64,000 nucleotides of DNA from positions 186,001 to 250,000 of the forward strand of contig NZ_CP020700.1 of the NCBI RefSeq assembly GCF_003932715.1, given 5' to 3'. Positions 48,737 through 57,083 of the stretch are shown one piece after another. Position 1 is the stretch's first letter, and each line of letters starts with the position of its first letter. Both the position numbers and the translations under genes were made by a program. The notes beneath the pieces are model-generated. The model had not been told where the DNA came from. It worked only from the letters and a program-made list of their open reading frames with translations, and did no database searches. This stretch comes from Streptomyces tsukubensis. GTDB taxonomy: Bacteria; Actinomycetota; Actinomycetes; Streptomycetales; Streptomycetaceae.

Positions 48737-49042
48737 TCAGCCTCCCGGGGAGCCGGCGGGTGCGGTCGGGGCCGGCGGGCCGTGGTGGAAGCCGGTGCCG
48801 GAGGGGGCCGAGTTGAGGACCCTGACTCCGGCGAGGACGGCAAGGGCGAAGACCACGGCCGTCAGCAGGGCGAGCGCCAGGCGTCGGCGGCGCTCGCGGC
48901 GCCGCCAGCCGGCGCTGGCGGCGCGGTAGGCACCGGGGGCCGGCCGGACCTGGTCGGCCACGGCGGCCAGGGCCTCCTGCAGCCGGGTCTCGGTTTCGGG
49001 GACGCCAGGTCCGTTCGGGGAGCCGGTGGGGCGAGCGTTCAT
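48737..49042 (-). CDS. Small single-pass membrane protein, possible anti-sigma partner
   Basis: The 101-residue protein has a soluble N-terminal part (ETRLQEALAAVADQVRPAPG), a positively charged stop-transfer stretch RRRERRRRL, one transmembrane helix (ALALLTAVVFALAVLAGVRV) and a short outside tail. The ATG overlaps the stop of the sigma factor gene (ATGA), so the two are translationally coupled. That position, with a cytoplasmic N-terminus, fits an anti-sigma-like partner, but no ZAS/anti-sigma zinc motif is present, so the role is inferred from context. Confidence 0.75.
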   Translation of the reverse strand: MNARPTGSPNGPGVPETETRLQEALAAVADQVRPAPGAYRAASAGWRRRERRRRLALALLTAVVFALAVLAGVRVLNSAPSGTGFHHGPPAPTAPAGSPGG

Positions 49043-49611
49043 CGGCGGTTCTCCATGACCTGGGTCAGTGCGGCGATACCGCGCGCGGTGTGGGTCTTCA
49101 CCGAACCGGCCGAGATCCCCATGGCCTCGGCTATCTCGGCCTCCTTCAGCCCCAGCCAGTGCCGGAGGACGAGGGCCTCCCGCTGGCGGGGCGGCAGTTG
49201 CCGCAGCGCACCGATCAGTGCCTGCTGGTCGTCGCGGAGGAGGGCCGTGTGTTCGGCGGAGGCGACGGATTCGGGGATCCGGTCCGCGCCGGGGGCCTGG
49301 ACATGGCGGCGGACGACCTGGAGATGACGTATCCGCATCCTGGTCAGATTGCAGACCACGGACCGCAGATACGCCTCCGCGCTCTCCGTCCGCCGCAGTT
49401 TTCGCCATTTGCGGTACAGCTCGTAGTACGCCTCGGCGACGATGTTCTCCGGGTCGTCGGCGCCCAGGAGCGTGGCGAGGCGGAGCATGGACGTGTAGTG
49501 CGCCTCGAAGAGCCGGGCGAGGGCGGTCTCGCGTTCGGTGTCCGCGCCGCCGCCTCCGGGCGGCGGGGGCGGCGCGGTCAGGGTGCGCGGGGGGCGTGGG
49601 GCGCGTCTCAT
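49039..49611 (-). CDS. ECF RNA polymerase sigma factor (SigE-like family)
   Basis: This 190-residue sigma factor has region 2 (ARLFEAHYTSMLRLATLLGA, with YYELYRKWRKLR and SAEAYLRSVVCNLTRMRIRH) and region 4 (GALRQLPPRQREALVLRHWL, then EAEIAEAMGISAGSVKTHTA), the pattern of actinobacterial SigE-like ECF factors. It is coupled by ATGA to the upstream symporter gene and by ATGA to the downstream small membrane protein. The Pro-rich N-terminal 25 residues are unusual. Its regulon may include these genes; I see no classical promoter match to test that. Confidence 0.9.
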   Translation of the reverse strand: MRRAPRPPRTLTAPPPPPGGGGADTERETALARLFEAHYTSMLRLATLLGADDPENIVAEAYYELYRKWRKLRRTESAEAYLRSVVCNLTRMRIRHLQVVRRHVQAPGADRIPESVASAEHTALLRDDQQALIGALRQLPPRQREALVLRHWLGLKEAEIAEAMGISAGSVKTHTARGIAALTQVMENRR

Positions 49612-51113
49612 GGTGTGCCCCTTCCGGCGGTACGGGCCGCAGCCGGGTCCCCGGGGTCCCGGCGCCGTCCGGAGAGCGCGGTGCCCGCCCCGGCGACGGC
49701 GAGATTGAGCAGGAGCGCCGCCAGTCCCGCGTACACCGGGAGGGACGAACCGCCGGGGCCGAGGGGGACCACGGAGGAGAAGCCCTCCCGGACGACCGCG
49801 GCGGTGCCGAAGACCATCCCGGCGGCCCAGCCCGCCAGCAGCGCGCCCGGGCGGAGCCCGCGGACGTAGAGGCCGAGGGCGACGGCGGGGAGTATCTGGA
49901 GGATCCACACGCCCCCGAGCAGCTGGAGCTGGACGGCGGCCTGGTCCCGCAGCCCGAACACGAAGGCGACGGCTCCGGCCTTGGCCGTGAGGGAGACCGC
50001 CCGGGCGATGCGCACCTGGCGTTTGGGGGTGGCCGTGGGCTGGAGCAGGGGGACGTACACATTGCGGACGAACAGCGTGGCGGCGGCGACGGACATCACG
50101 GCCGCGGGCACCAGGGCGCCGACGGTGATCGCGCCGAGGACGAGTCCGGCGAGCGGGGCCGGCATCAGCTCGGTGACGAGCAGCGGGACCGCGGACTCCG
50201 CGCCGCCGGGCGGGGTGCGCACTCCGGCGGCGACGGCCGCGATGCCCAGCAGGCCGAAGAGGGCGAGGACGGCGGTCCAGACGGGCAGGGCGACCGTGGC
50301 CTTGCGCAGGGCGCGGGGGCCGGAGGCGGCGAAGCCGACGGTGAGGACGTGCGGGTACATCAGCAGGGCGAGCGCCGAACCGAGCGCGAGGGTCGCGAAC
50401 GCCGGCTGCTGACCGTCCGTCAGCAGCAGGGAGGGTCCGCCGTCGCGGGCGGCCGCGCCGAACACCCCGCCCGGTCCGCCGAAGCGGTCCAGGACAAGCC
50501 AGACCAGGGCGGCGACGGAACCGAGGACGGCGACGCCCTTGAAGCCGGAGATGACGGCCGGGGCGCGCAGCCCGTGCCGGTAGGTGGCGACGGCGAGTCC
50601 GGCGAAGAGGGCGACCATCATCAGATCGGCCGTGGCCGGGGCGGGCCCGGCGGCGTCGAGCACGGCGCGGATCCCGAGCAGCTGGAGCGCCAGATAGGGC
50701 ATGGTGGCGAGGATGCCGGTGAGGGCGACGGCCAGTTCGAGCCGCGGGGAACCGTATCGGGCACGGACGAGGTCCGCGACGGTGACACAGCCGTGTTGCC
50801 GGGCCGCCGACCAGAGTCTGGGCAGCAGGACGAAGGCCAGAGGGCAGACGATGACCGTGTAGGGGACGGCGAAGAAGGCCAGGGCGCCGTTGCCGTAGGC
50901 CAGTCCGGGGACCGCGGTGAAGGTGTAGGCGGTGAAGACCGTGCCGCCGAGCAGCAGCCAGGTCCAGCCGGGGCCGAGCCGCCGGTCGGCGAGGGCCCAG
51001 CCGTCGAGGGACGGCAGGGTGTCGGTGGTACGGAACCGGCGGGCCGCGGCAGCCAGCAGGGACGCGGCGCCGATGACGGCGAGGAACGCCGTGGTGACGA
51101 CGGATCCGCTCAC
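49608..51113 (-). CDS. Sodium:solute symporter (SSS family)
   Basis: The protein (501 residues) has about thirteen transmembrane segments and SSS features: ADRRLGPGWTWLLLGGTVFT, YTFTAVPGLAYGNGALAFF and the family signature VTVGALVPAAVMSVAAATL. The best general guess is monocarboxylate or related uptake. SSS symporters of this group usually pair with a DUF3311 protein on the same strand; here that partner is divergent (51329). It is the first gene of an operon with a sigma factor, overlapping it by 4 nt. Confidence 0.88.
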   Translation of the reverse strand: MSGSVVTTAFLAVIGAASLLAAAARRFRTTDTLPSLDGWALADRRLGPGWTWLLLGGTVFTAYTFTAVPGLAYGNGALAFFAVPYTVIVCPLAFVLLPRLWSAARQHGCVTVADLVRARYGSPRLELAVALTGILATMPYLALQLLGIRAVLDAAGPAPATADLMMVALFAGLAVATYRHGLRAPAVISGFKGVAVLGSVAALVWLVLDRFGGPGGVFGAAARDGGPSLLLTDGQQPAFATLALGSALALLMYPHVLTVGFAASGPRALRKATVALPVWTAVLALFGLLGIAAVAAGVRTPPGGAESAVPLLVTELMPAPLAGLVLGAITVGALVPAAVMSVAAATLFVRNVYVPLLQPTATPKRQVRIARAVSLTAKAGAVAFVFGLRDQAAVQLQLLGGVWILQILPAVALGLYVRGLRPGALLAGWAAGMVFGTAAVVREGFSSVVPLGPGGSSLPVYAGLAALLLNLAVAGAGTALSGRRRDPGDPAAARTAGRGTP

Positions 51114-51328
51114 CGGTCACCCCCATTGCTGTCTGCCCGGACCTGTCGGGGCCTCGGCTCGCTGCCCCGTCCCGCAGCCGGTCCGATCCGGCGGCCGTCC
51201 CCTGTCAACCAAACCGCGGTGACCGGCAACTCTTGCACAGTCCGGCCGGAACACCGAGCGGACCTGTGGACAACTGGCGCCGGAGCCCCGGCGGAAAACC
51301 GCAGAAACTACAGAAAGCTGAGGTCCGA

Positions 51329-51580
51329 GTGGTGGTAAGCGAGCAGCGGGCGGAGCGGGACGAGGGCCGTCCGGTGTCCCGGCTCCGGCGGGCTTCGGCC
51401 GCCGTCGCTCTGCTGGCCCCCGTCGTGGCACTGCTCTGGGTGCCCTCGTACGCGACGGGCGGACCCCACCTCGCGGGCATCCCGTTCTTCTACTGGTACC
51501 AGCTGGCCTGGGTGCCCGGCTGCTGCCTCGGGCTGCTGGCCGCGTATCTGCTCACCCGTCCGCGGCGGCCGGAGACCTGA
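51329..51580 (+). CDS. DUF3311 small membrane protein
   Basis: This 83-residue protein has two transmembrane segments, AVALLAPVVALLWVPSYA and GIPFFYWYQLAWVPGCCLGL, the second with the FFYWYQLAW pattern typical of DUF3311. The family normally lies directly upstream of an SSS symporter in one operon; here it is transcribed away from the symporter and towards cstA, with 139 nt before that gene. The start is GTG at 51329 or 51332. About 215 nt of shared upstream DNA separate it from the symporter and should hold both promoters. Confidence 0.8.
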   Translation: MVVSEQRAERDEGRPVSRLRRASAAVALLAPVVALLWVPSYATGGPHLAGIPFFYWYQLAWVPGCCLGLLAAYLLTRPRRPET

Positions 51581-51719
51581 GCGGACCGGCCGGGGGCGCC
51601 TGTCCCCGCGTCACCGCTCCCCCGCTACCCGTTCCTTCGCGCCGCAGTCCCCCTGTTTTCCTGCCGTCCCCATTTCCCCATTTCCCCATTCCCCGTCCCC
51701 GTCCTGTCGAGGAGCCCCT

Positions 51720-53843
51720 GTGTTGCCGTCTCCCTCGCCCCTGTCCCGGGCGAATCCCGTGAAGATCATGATCTGGGCGGCGGTCGCCGTCGTCGGCGCG
51801 ATCTGCTGGGGCGTGCTGGCGCTCTCGCGCGGTGAGGAGATCTCCGCCGTCTGGCTGGTGGCCGCCGCGCTCGGTTCGTACGCCATCGCCTACCGCTTCT
51901 ATTCGCGCTTCGTCGTCACCCGGGTGCTGAAGCCGGACGACACCCGCGCCACTCCCGCCGAGCGGCTGGAGGACGGGGTCGACTACCAGCCCACCGACAA
52001 ACGGGTGCTGCTCGGCCATCACTTCGCCGCCATCGCCGGTGCGGGCCCGCTCGTGGGTCCCGTGCTGGCCGTGCAGATGGGATATCTGCCGGGCACCATC
52101 TGGATCGTGTTCGGTGTGATCTTCGCCGGGGCGGTGCAGGACATGGTGGTGCTGTTCCTGTCGATGCGGCGGGACGGCAAGAGCCTCGGGCAGATGGCCC
52201 GTGAGGAGATCGGGCGGGTCGGCGGTACCGCGGCGCTGATCGCCGTCTTCGCCATCATGATCATCCTGCTGGCCGTGCTGGCGCTGGTCGTGGTCAATGC
52301 GCTGGCGCATTCGCCCTGGGGCACCTTCTCGGTGGCGATGACCATCCCCATCGCGCTGTTCATGGGCTTCTATCTGCACATCATGCGGCCCGGCCGGGTG
52401 CTGGAGACCAGTCTGATCGGTGTGGCGCTGCTCCTGCTGGCGATCGTGGGAGGCGGCTGGATCCAGGAGTCGTCGCTCGCCGACACCTTCACCCTCAGCC
52501 CGACGACGCTGGTGTTCTGTCTGGTCGGGTACGGGTTCGTGGCCTCGGTGCTGCCGGTGTGGATGCTGCTGGCGCCCCGGGACTACCTCTCCACCTTTAT
52601 GAAGATCGGTACGATCGCGCTGCTCGCGCTCGGGGTGGTGTTCGCGGCGCCGAAGCTCCAGGCCGACGCCGTCACTGACTTCGCGTCCTCGGGGGACGGT
52701 CCGGTCTTCGCGGGTTCGCTCTTCCCGTTCCTGTTCATCACGATCGCCTGCGGTGCGCTGTCCGGCTTCCACTCCCTGGTCTCCTCCGGCACCACGCCGA
52801 AACTGATCGCCAAGGAGTCCCAGGTCCGGATGATCGGCTACGGGGCGATGCTGATGGAGTCGTTCGTCGCCGTGATGGCGCTGATCGCCGCCGCGGTGCT
52901 CGACCCGGGCCTCTACTACGCCATGAACGCCCCGGCCGGACTGCTGGGCAACACCGTCGAATCGGCTTCCACGGCGGTGGCGAATCTGGGCTTCACCATC
53001 ACACCCGACGAACTGGCCGCGGCGGCGAAAGCGGTGGAGGAGTCCACCCTGGTCGCCCGGACCGGTGGCGCGCCGACCCTGGCCGTCGGGATGGCGCAGA
53101 TCTTCTCCGATGTCATCGGCGGCGAGGGCATGAAGGCGTTCTGGTACCACTTCGCCATCATGTTCGAGGCGCTGTTCATTCTGACGACCGTCGACGCGGG
53201 GACCCGGGTGGGCCGTTTCATGCTCCAGGACATGCTGGGCAATGTGTGGAAGCCGATGGGCCGGGTCAACTGGAAGCCCGGGATCTGGTTGGCGAGTGCG
53301 CTGGTCGTCGGCGGCTGGGGGTACTTCCTGTACGCGGGTGCCACCGATCCGCTCGGCGGGATCAACCAGCTCTTCCCGCTCTTCGGCATCGCCAACCAGC
53401 TGCTGGCGGCCGTGGCGCTGACCGTGGCGACGACACTGCTGGTGAAGTCGGGGCGGTTCCGCTGGGCGTGGGTGACCGGTGTGCCGCTCGCGTTCACCGT
53501 GGCGGTGACGTTCACCGCGAGCTGGCAGAAGGTGTTCTCGCCCGACCCCCGGGTCGGCTTCTTCGCCCAGCGGGACCGGTTCGCCGACGCCGCCGACGCG
53601 GGGAAGGTGCTGGCGCCCGCCAAGAACGCCGACGATATGGACACCATCGTGCTGAACTCCACCGTGGACGGGGTGCTGATCATCCTCTTCGTGCTGCTGG
53701 TGACGGTGGTCGTCGTCAATGCGGCCGTGGTGTGCGTCCGCGCCCTGCGCTCCCCCACCCTGCCGCCGACGACCGAGACCCCGTATGTGGCGTCGGCTCT
53801 GGAGGTCCCGGCGCCGGAGGCGAAGGCCGGGGTGCGCGAATGA
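51720..53843 (+). CDS. cstA: Carbon starvation protein CstA (peptide/pyruvate permease)
   Basis: The 707-residue permease has many transmembrane helices and CstA signatures: AYRFYSRFVVTRVLKPDD, DYQPTDKRVLLGHHFAAIAG, GAGPLVGPVLAVQMGYLPG, FGVIFAGAVQDMVVLFLSMR and the C-terminal FMLQDMLGNVWKPMG. CstA-type carriers take up peptides or pyruvate under carbon limitation. The GTG start follows GAGGAG. The stop overlaps the ybdD-like gene by ATGA. Confidence 0.95.
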   Translation: MLPSPSPLSRANPVKIMIWAAVAVVGAICWGVLALSRGEEISAVWLVAAALGSYAIAYRFYSRFVVTRVLKPDDTRATPAERLEDGVDYQPTDKRVLLGHHFAAIAGAGPLVGPVLAVQMGYLPGTIWIVFGVIFAGAVQDMVVLFLSMRRDGKSLGQMAREEIGRVGGTAALIAVFAIMIILLAVLALVVVNALAHSPWGTFSVAMTIPIALFMGFYLHIMRPGRVLETSLIGVALLLLAIVGGGWIQESSLADTFTLSPTTLVFCLVGYGFVASVLPVWMLLAPRDYLSTFMKIGTIALLALGVVFAAPKLQADAVTDFASSGDGPVFAGSLFPFLFITIACGALSGFHSLVSSGTTPKLIAKESQVRMIGYGAMLMESFVAVMALIAAAVLDPGLYYAMNAPAGLLGNTVESASTAVANLGFTITPDELAAAAKAVEESTLVARTGGAPTLAVGMAQIFSDVIGGEGMKAFWYHFAIMFEALFILTTVDAGTRVGRFMLQDMLGNVWKPMGRVNWKPGIWLASALVVGGWGYFLYAGATDPLGGINQLFPLFGIANQLLAAVALTVATTLLVKSGRFRWAWVTGVPLAFTVAVTFTASWQKVFSPDPRVGFFAQRDRFADAADAGKVLAPAKNADDMDTIVLNSTVDGVLIILFVLLVTVVVVNAAVVCVRALRSPTLPPTTETPYVASALEVPAPEAKAGVRE

Positions 53844-54037
53844 CCGCCGGTGCGGTGGGGAGCGGGCTGCGTGCCGTGTACCGGTATCTGCGCGAGGTGA
53901 GCGGGGACACGGCGTACGACCGCTACTGCGAGCACCGGCGCCGGGCCCGGCCCGGCGAGCCGGTGCCGACCCGGCGGGAGTTCCAGCGGCAGCGGGCCCG
54001 GAGGCTGGAGGAGTCGCCGCAGTCACGCTGCTGCTGA
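53840..54037 (+). CDS. YbdD/DUF466 small protein, CstA partner
   Basis: The protein (65 residues) has the YbdD pattern LREVSGDTAYDRYCEHRRRA and PTRREFQRQR. In Escherichia coli, YbdD is needed with CstA-type carriers for pyruvate uptake. It overlaps cstA by 4 nt and is translationally coupled to it. Two hairpins follow the stop codon. Confidence 0.9.
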   Translation: MTAGAVGSGLRAVYRYLREVSGDTAYDRYCEHRRRARPGEPVPTRREFQRQRARRLEESPQSRCC

Positions 54038-54048
54038 CGGGACGGGAC

Positions 54049-54101
54049 GGCGGGCCGGGGGATCTCCCGGGCCCGCCGCCTCCGGCAGTACCGGCGGAGG
54101 C
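54049..54101. terminator. Two hairpins between convergent ybdD and the graspetide genes
   Basis: GGCGGGCC (54049-54056) pairs with GGCCCGCC (54070-54077), and GCCTCCG (54078-54084) pairs with CGGAGGC (54095-54101). Together they probably end transcription in both directions. Confidence 0.7.
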
Positions 54102-54108
54102 CGTGGTG

Positions 54109-55038
54109 TCAGTCCGCCGGGGCGCTCAGCCACTGGGCCACGGCATCGGCCACCGGCTGTTCCGTCTCCAGTTCGATGAAGCCGAACTGGCCGCCCTGGT
54201 TGCACTCCAGGAACCACCACGTCCCCTCGGTGTCCTCGGCGAAGTCGAAGGCACCGTAGGCCAGGCCGGCCAGTTCCGTGTAGCGGGTGACCGCGCGCCG
54301 GACCCGGTCGGGTACCGGGACCGGCTCCCAGGTGTGCCCTGTCTCCCCGTAGCGGCCGTCCACCTGGCCCGGGGCGGCCGTCTTACGGGCGGCGAAGAGT
54401 TCCTCGCCGACACAGGTCAGCCGGACGTCGGCTTCCTTCGCGATATAGCGCTGGAGCAGGGTGGGTCCCGCCGCCACATCGGAGAAGTCGGCGTCCGGCG
54501 GTACGAGCGTGGTGGGCAGCGCCATCGGGGGGTCGTGCGGCGGCTTGCCCGACACGGCCTTGACCACGACGTGCCGGTACTGGTCCGCGAACTGCCGGGC
54601 CACCTGCGGATAGGTGGTGACGACCGTCGCGGGTACCGGAAAGCCGCTGCGGTGGGCGACGCGCAGCTGCCATGGCTTGAGCCGTGCCCTGGCGGCCGCG
54701 CCCGGCTCGTTCATCCAGCGCGCGGTGGTGCTGTGAAGCATGCCGTAGAGAGCCTGTCCGCTTTCGGCGGTCAGCCAGGCGGAGGGCTCGGGGGCACGGG
54801 CGGCGGGCTCACCGGGCCTGCGCACCCAGATGGAGCGCAGGCCGTCCATGCTGACGACCCGCCCTCCGGTGGACAGATAACCGCGGAATTCGCCCCGTAC
54901 GTACTCGGCGGAGAGCGTGCCGTCCCCCGGGAGGTCGGCGGGGTCGAACCGGACGAGGGGGACACCGCGCTTGTGGAGCTGTGCCACCACCATGTCCGCG
55001 GTCACGTCCTCCTCGCTGGTAAGGATCAGTACCGTCAT
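54109..55038 (-). CDS. tgmB: ATP-grasp graspetide (omega-ester/amide RiPP) maturase
   Basis: This 309-residue enzyme has the ATP-grasp ligase core: KPWQLRVAHRSGFPVPATVV, HVVVKAVSGKPP (ATP-binding Lys), LLQRYIAKEADVRLTCVGE and the metal/ATP-binding end FDFAEDTEGTWWFLECNQGG, GFIELE. This pattern matches the maturases paired with TgmA-type precursors, which join Asp/Glu side chains to Thr/Ser or Lys of a precursor peptide using ATP. It starts 12 nt after the precursor stop, so the two form an operon. The family often comes with a third gene, an O-methyltransferase; none is near. Confidence 0.92.
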   Translation of the reverse strand: MTVLILTSEEDVTADMVVAQLHKRGVPLVRFDPADLPGDGTLSAEYVRGEFRGYLSTGGRVVSMDGLRSIWVRRPGEPAARAPEPSAWLTAESGQALYGMLHSTTARWMNEPGAAARARLKPWQLRVAHRSGFPVPATVVTTYPQVARQFADQYRHVVVKAVSGKPPHDPPMALPTTLVPPDADFSDVAAGPTLLQRYIAKEADVRLTCVGEELFAARKTAAPGQVDGRYGETGHTWEPVPVPDRVRRAVTRYTELAGLAYGAFDFAEDTEGTWWFLECNQGGQFGFIELETEQPVADAVAQWLSAPAD

Positions 55039-55050
55039 TTCAGGGAAGCG

Positions 55051-55242
55051 TCAGTCGTCGAAGTGGGTGGCGGAGCCCGCCGTCGAAGTGGTGGTGCCGA
55101 CCGCCGCCAGCAAAGCCCGGTCCAGGATGGCGGGACGACCGTCCGGCAGGACGTTCATCTGAAGGGTGGCGTCGTACGAGTACTGATCGACGACGGGCGA
55201 CAGCTCGGCCGGACGTGCGTAGTTCCACGCGAACGGTTTCAT
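55051..55242 (-). CDS. tgmA: ATP-grasp-modified RiPP (graspetide) precursor peptide
   Basis: This small gene encodes 63 residues starting MKPFAWNYARP, with GGGAGAA well placed upstream of the ATG at 55242. The leader has the family features PFAWNYARP and QMNVLPDGRP. The C-terminal core (from about residue 49: GTTTSTAGSATHFDD) has seven Thr/Ser hydroxyls and two terminal Asp, the acceptor and donor side chains that a graspetide ligase links by esters. The THFDD end matches TIGR04186-type precursors. A much longer open frame upstream is not a gene; the ribosome binding site decides this start. It should be ring-closed by the adjacent ATP-grasp enzyme. Confidence 0.9.
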   Translation of the reverse strand: MKPFAWNYARPAELSPVVDQYSYDATLQMNVLPDGRPAILDRALLAAVGTTTSTAGSATHFDD

Positions 55243-56033
55243 GCTTTTCTCCCTGCCCCGCTCGGGACTGTTCTCGGGCCACCGCGTGGCCGCGTAAGGA
55301 GCAATACGGGGCCGTGATGTAGCCAGTTCATCACGGTCCGTCATATTGCGGATAAAGCTCGCCAGTCGACACCCGTCCGGCCCCGCGATCGCATATGCCA
55401 CGGCGAACATGACCGCACAGACGGGCCGTTGAGGTTTTCCTGACATCCAAGGAGACGCTTGAACCGGCAATTTCGTGCACTGGAAAGCGGAGTGACGTCC
55501 GTCACCATCCGACCCACCAGCAACACCTGTCACGATCACTCCGCAATTCACACACGCACCTCCGTCGTTATGAAACAGAGCGTGATGGCGCGTTTCTCTT
55601 CCGTGAGTTCTGCCCGTACCTGATGCGTTGGCCACGAAAAGGGTGGAGCGCGGATCCGTCGCCCGGCAGACGGCGCGGGTCGTCCGCGAATGGACCGCGC
55701 CCCCTCGTACCAGCGACGGTCCCGCGGCTGCGAGCTACGGTGTGCCGGTACCAGGCTCGCACACGCATAGGCATTTTTCGCGGGTGCGCACCACCGTTCG
55801 CGCAGGGATCGTCACTCTCGCGTCACACAGGGACGGCAAACAGCGCATTTCAGATACGTTCCCCGGGGCGGTGGAGAGCGCTGCCGGACAACGGGTGATG
55901 TCGGCCCCGATATCGGGGAACTTCCGGTGGGCACCGAGCGTTCCCGGCCATTTGGCGGAGTCCGGGGAAGTGCGAATGCGTACGGCGCGGGCGAAACGGG
56001 CCAACGGACGGCGCAGGAGGCGTCGTTCCGCTC
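55243..56033. other. Long intergenic region upstream of the graspetide genes
   Basis: About 790 nt lie between tgmA and the APH gene with lower GC than the surroundings. No plausible gene is seen: the open frames on both strands are His/Arg-rich and lack ribosome binding sites. It contains the tgmA promoter region, an inverted repeat at 55312-55336 and a perfect palindrome CCCCGATATCGGGG at 55915-55928 close to the 3' end of the APH gene. Confidence 0.6.
55312..55336. promoter_or_regulatory. Inverted repeat upstream of tgmA, candidate operator
   Basis: CCGTGATG-tagccagtt-CATCACGG has perfect 8-bp arms and lies 70-94 nt before the tgmA start codon, in the expected promoter zone. The regulator is not encoded nearby. 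Confidence 0.45.
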
Positions 56034-57044
56034 TCAGGGCCCCTGTGTTCCCAGGTCTTTCACGGTGTCCGTGAATCCCTGCCACGCCTCTTCCGTGTCG
56101 GGTTCGGCGGTATGCGGGGAACGGAACCGGACGAGGAAGTCGTCGAGGTCCTCCAGGCTCCAGCGCAGCCGGTAGAGGGCAAGGGCGGCGGGGTCCGGCC
56201 GTCGGCCGGCCAGTTCCTCGTACAGCCCGAGATCGGTGTCGTCCCGGGCGACCAGCCACAGATCGCGTTCGGGTACGGCGAGGCCCGCGGTGTCCCAGTC
56301 GAGCAGCAGCCTGCGGTCCCCCTGGCGCAGGAGGTTCCCGGGGTGCGGTTCGCCGTGGGTGAGTACCGGTGTCGCGGCACGGTCGCGGACTTCCGCGGCG
56401 AGCCGGTCGAAGTCGTCGAGACTCCGCCGTACCGCGGGGGCGTACTCCGCGAGCAGTGCGCGGGCGGGTTCGGAACGGGGACCGCCGTGCCACGGCTCCC
56501 CGGTGGCCCGCAGGGTCCGTTCCAGTCGGTCGCGGGCCGACAGCCCGGGCGGCAGCGTTCGCGCGGCGGCGGGCGGCGCGGACCGGTGCAGGGCGGCCAG
56601 GAGTCCCAGGGTCGCGGCCCGTTCGGCCGGGTCGGGCTCGTCGCCGAAGTCCCCGGCGGTGCCCTCCAGCCAGGGGAAGACGGCGACGGCGTGCCGGTCG
56701 CCGAGATCGCCGAGATCGCCGAGGGTCTCCCCGCGGGCGGTGCGCAGGGGGGCCACGACGAAGCCGCCGTCGGCGTGACCGAGTCCGGCGTCGGCCAGCG
56801 CGGCCGCGGTGTCCATGGCACGGCGCAGACCGTCCCGGGCTGCGGCCACCCCTATTCCGCAGTGATACTTCGCCGCGAGGTCCGAGACGGTGACGAACCA
56901 CCGCTCTCCCCCGGCGCCCTCGGCGGTCCAGTGGTGGTCCCCGAAGCCGAGGGGGACATGGCTGAGGGCGGTGGCCTCGATGTTCCAGGCCGACAGGGCC
57001 CGGCAGAGGCCGGATTCGTCGATTTCGTCGGGCCGGTGCCGCAT
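56034..57044 (-). CDS. Aminoglycoside phosphotransferase-family kinase
   Basis: The protein (336 residues) has the APH kinase core: VLTHGEPHPGNLLRQGDRRL (Brenner motif, catalytic Asp position occupied by Glu in HGEPHPGN) followed by LLLDWDTAGLAVPERDLWLV (DFG-like metal site). The N-terminal lobe contains FGDHHWTAEGAGGERWFVTV and a helix with ARDGLRRAM. Substitution of the usual HxD by HGE is common in spectinomycin phosphotransferase-like and fructosamine kinase-like relatives. Whether it gives drug resistance is unknown. It lies 39 nt downstream of the DUF1275 gene on the same strand, so they may be co-transcribed. Confidence 0.85.
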   Translation of the reverse strand: MRHRPDEIDESGLCRALSAWNIEATALSHVPLGFGDHHWTAEGAGGERWFVTVSDLAAKYHCGIGVAAARDGLRRAMDTAAALADAGLGHADGGFVVAPLRTARGETLGDLGDLGDRHAVAVFPWLEGTAGDFGDEPDPAERAATLGLLAALHRSAPPAAARTLPPGLSARDRLERTLRATGEPWHGGPRSEPARALLAEYAPAVRRSLDDFDRLAAEVRDRAATPVLTHGEPHPGNLLRQGDRRLLLDWDTAGLAVPERDLWLVARDDTDLGLYEELAGRRPDPAALALYRLRWSLEDLDDFLVRFRSPHTAEPDTEEAWQGFTDTVKDLGTQGP

Positions 57045-57083
57045 GGGGAACGGTAACCCGGGAGCGGCCTCCGGGGCATGGGG

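Noticed and set aside
55628..56074. Plus-strand open frame upstream of tgmA
   Set aside because: Arg/Ser-rich, no ribosome binding site, partly antisense to the end of the APH gene, no recognisable family.
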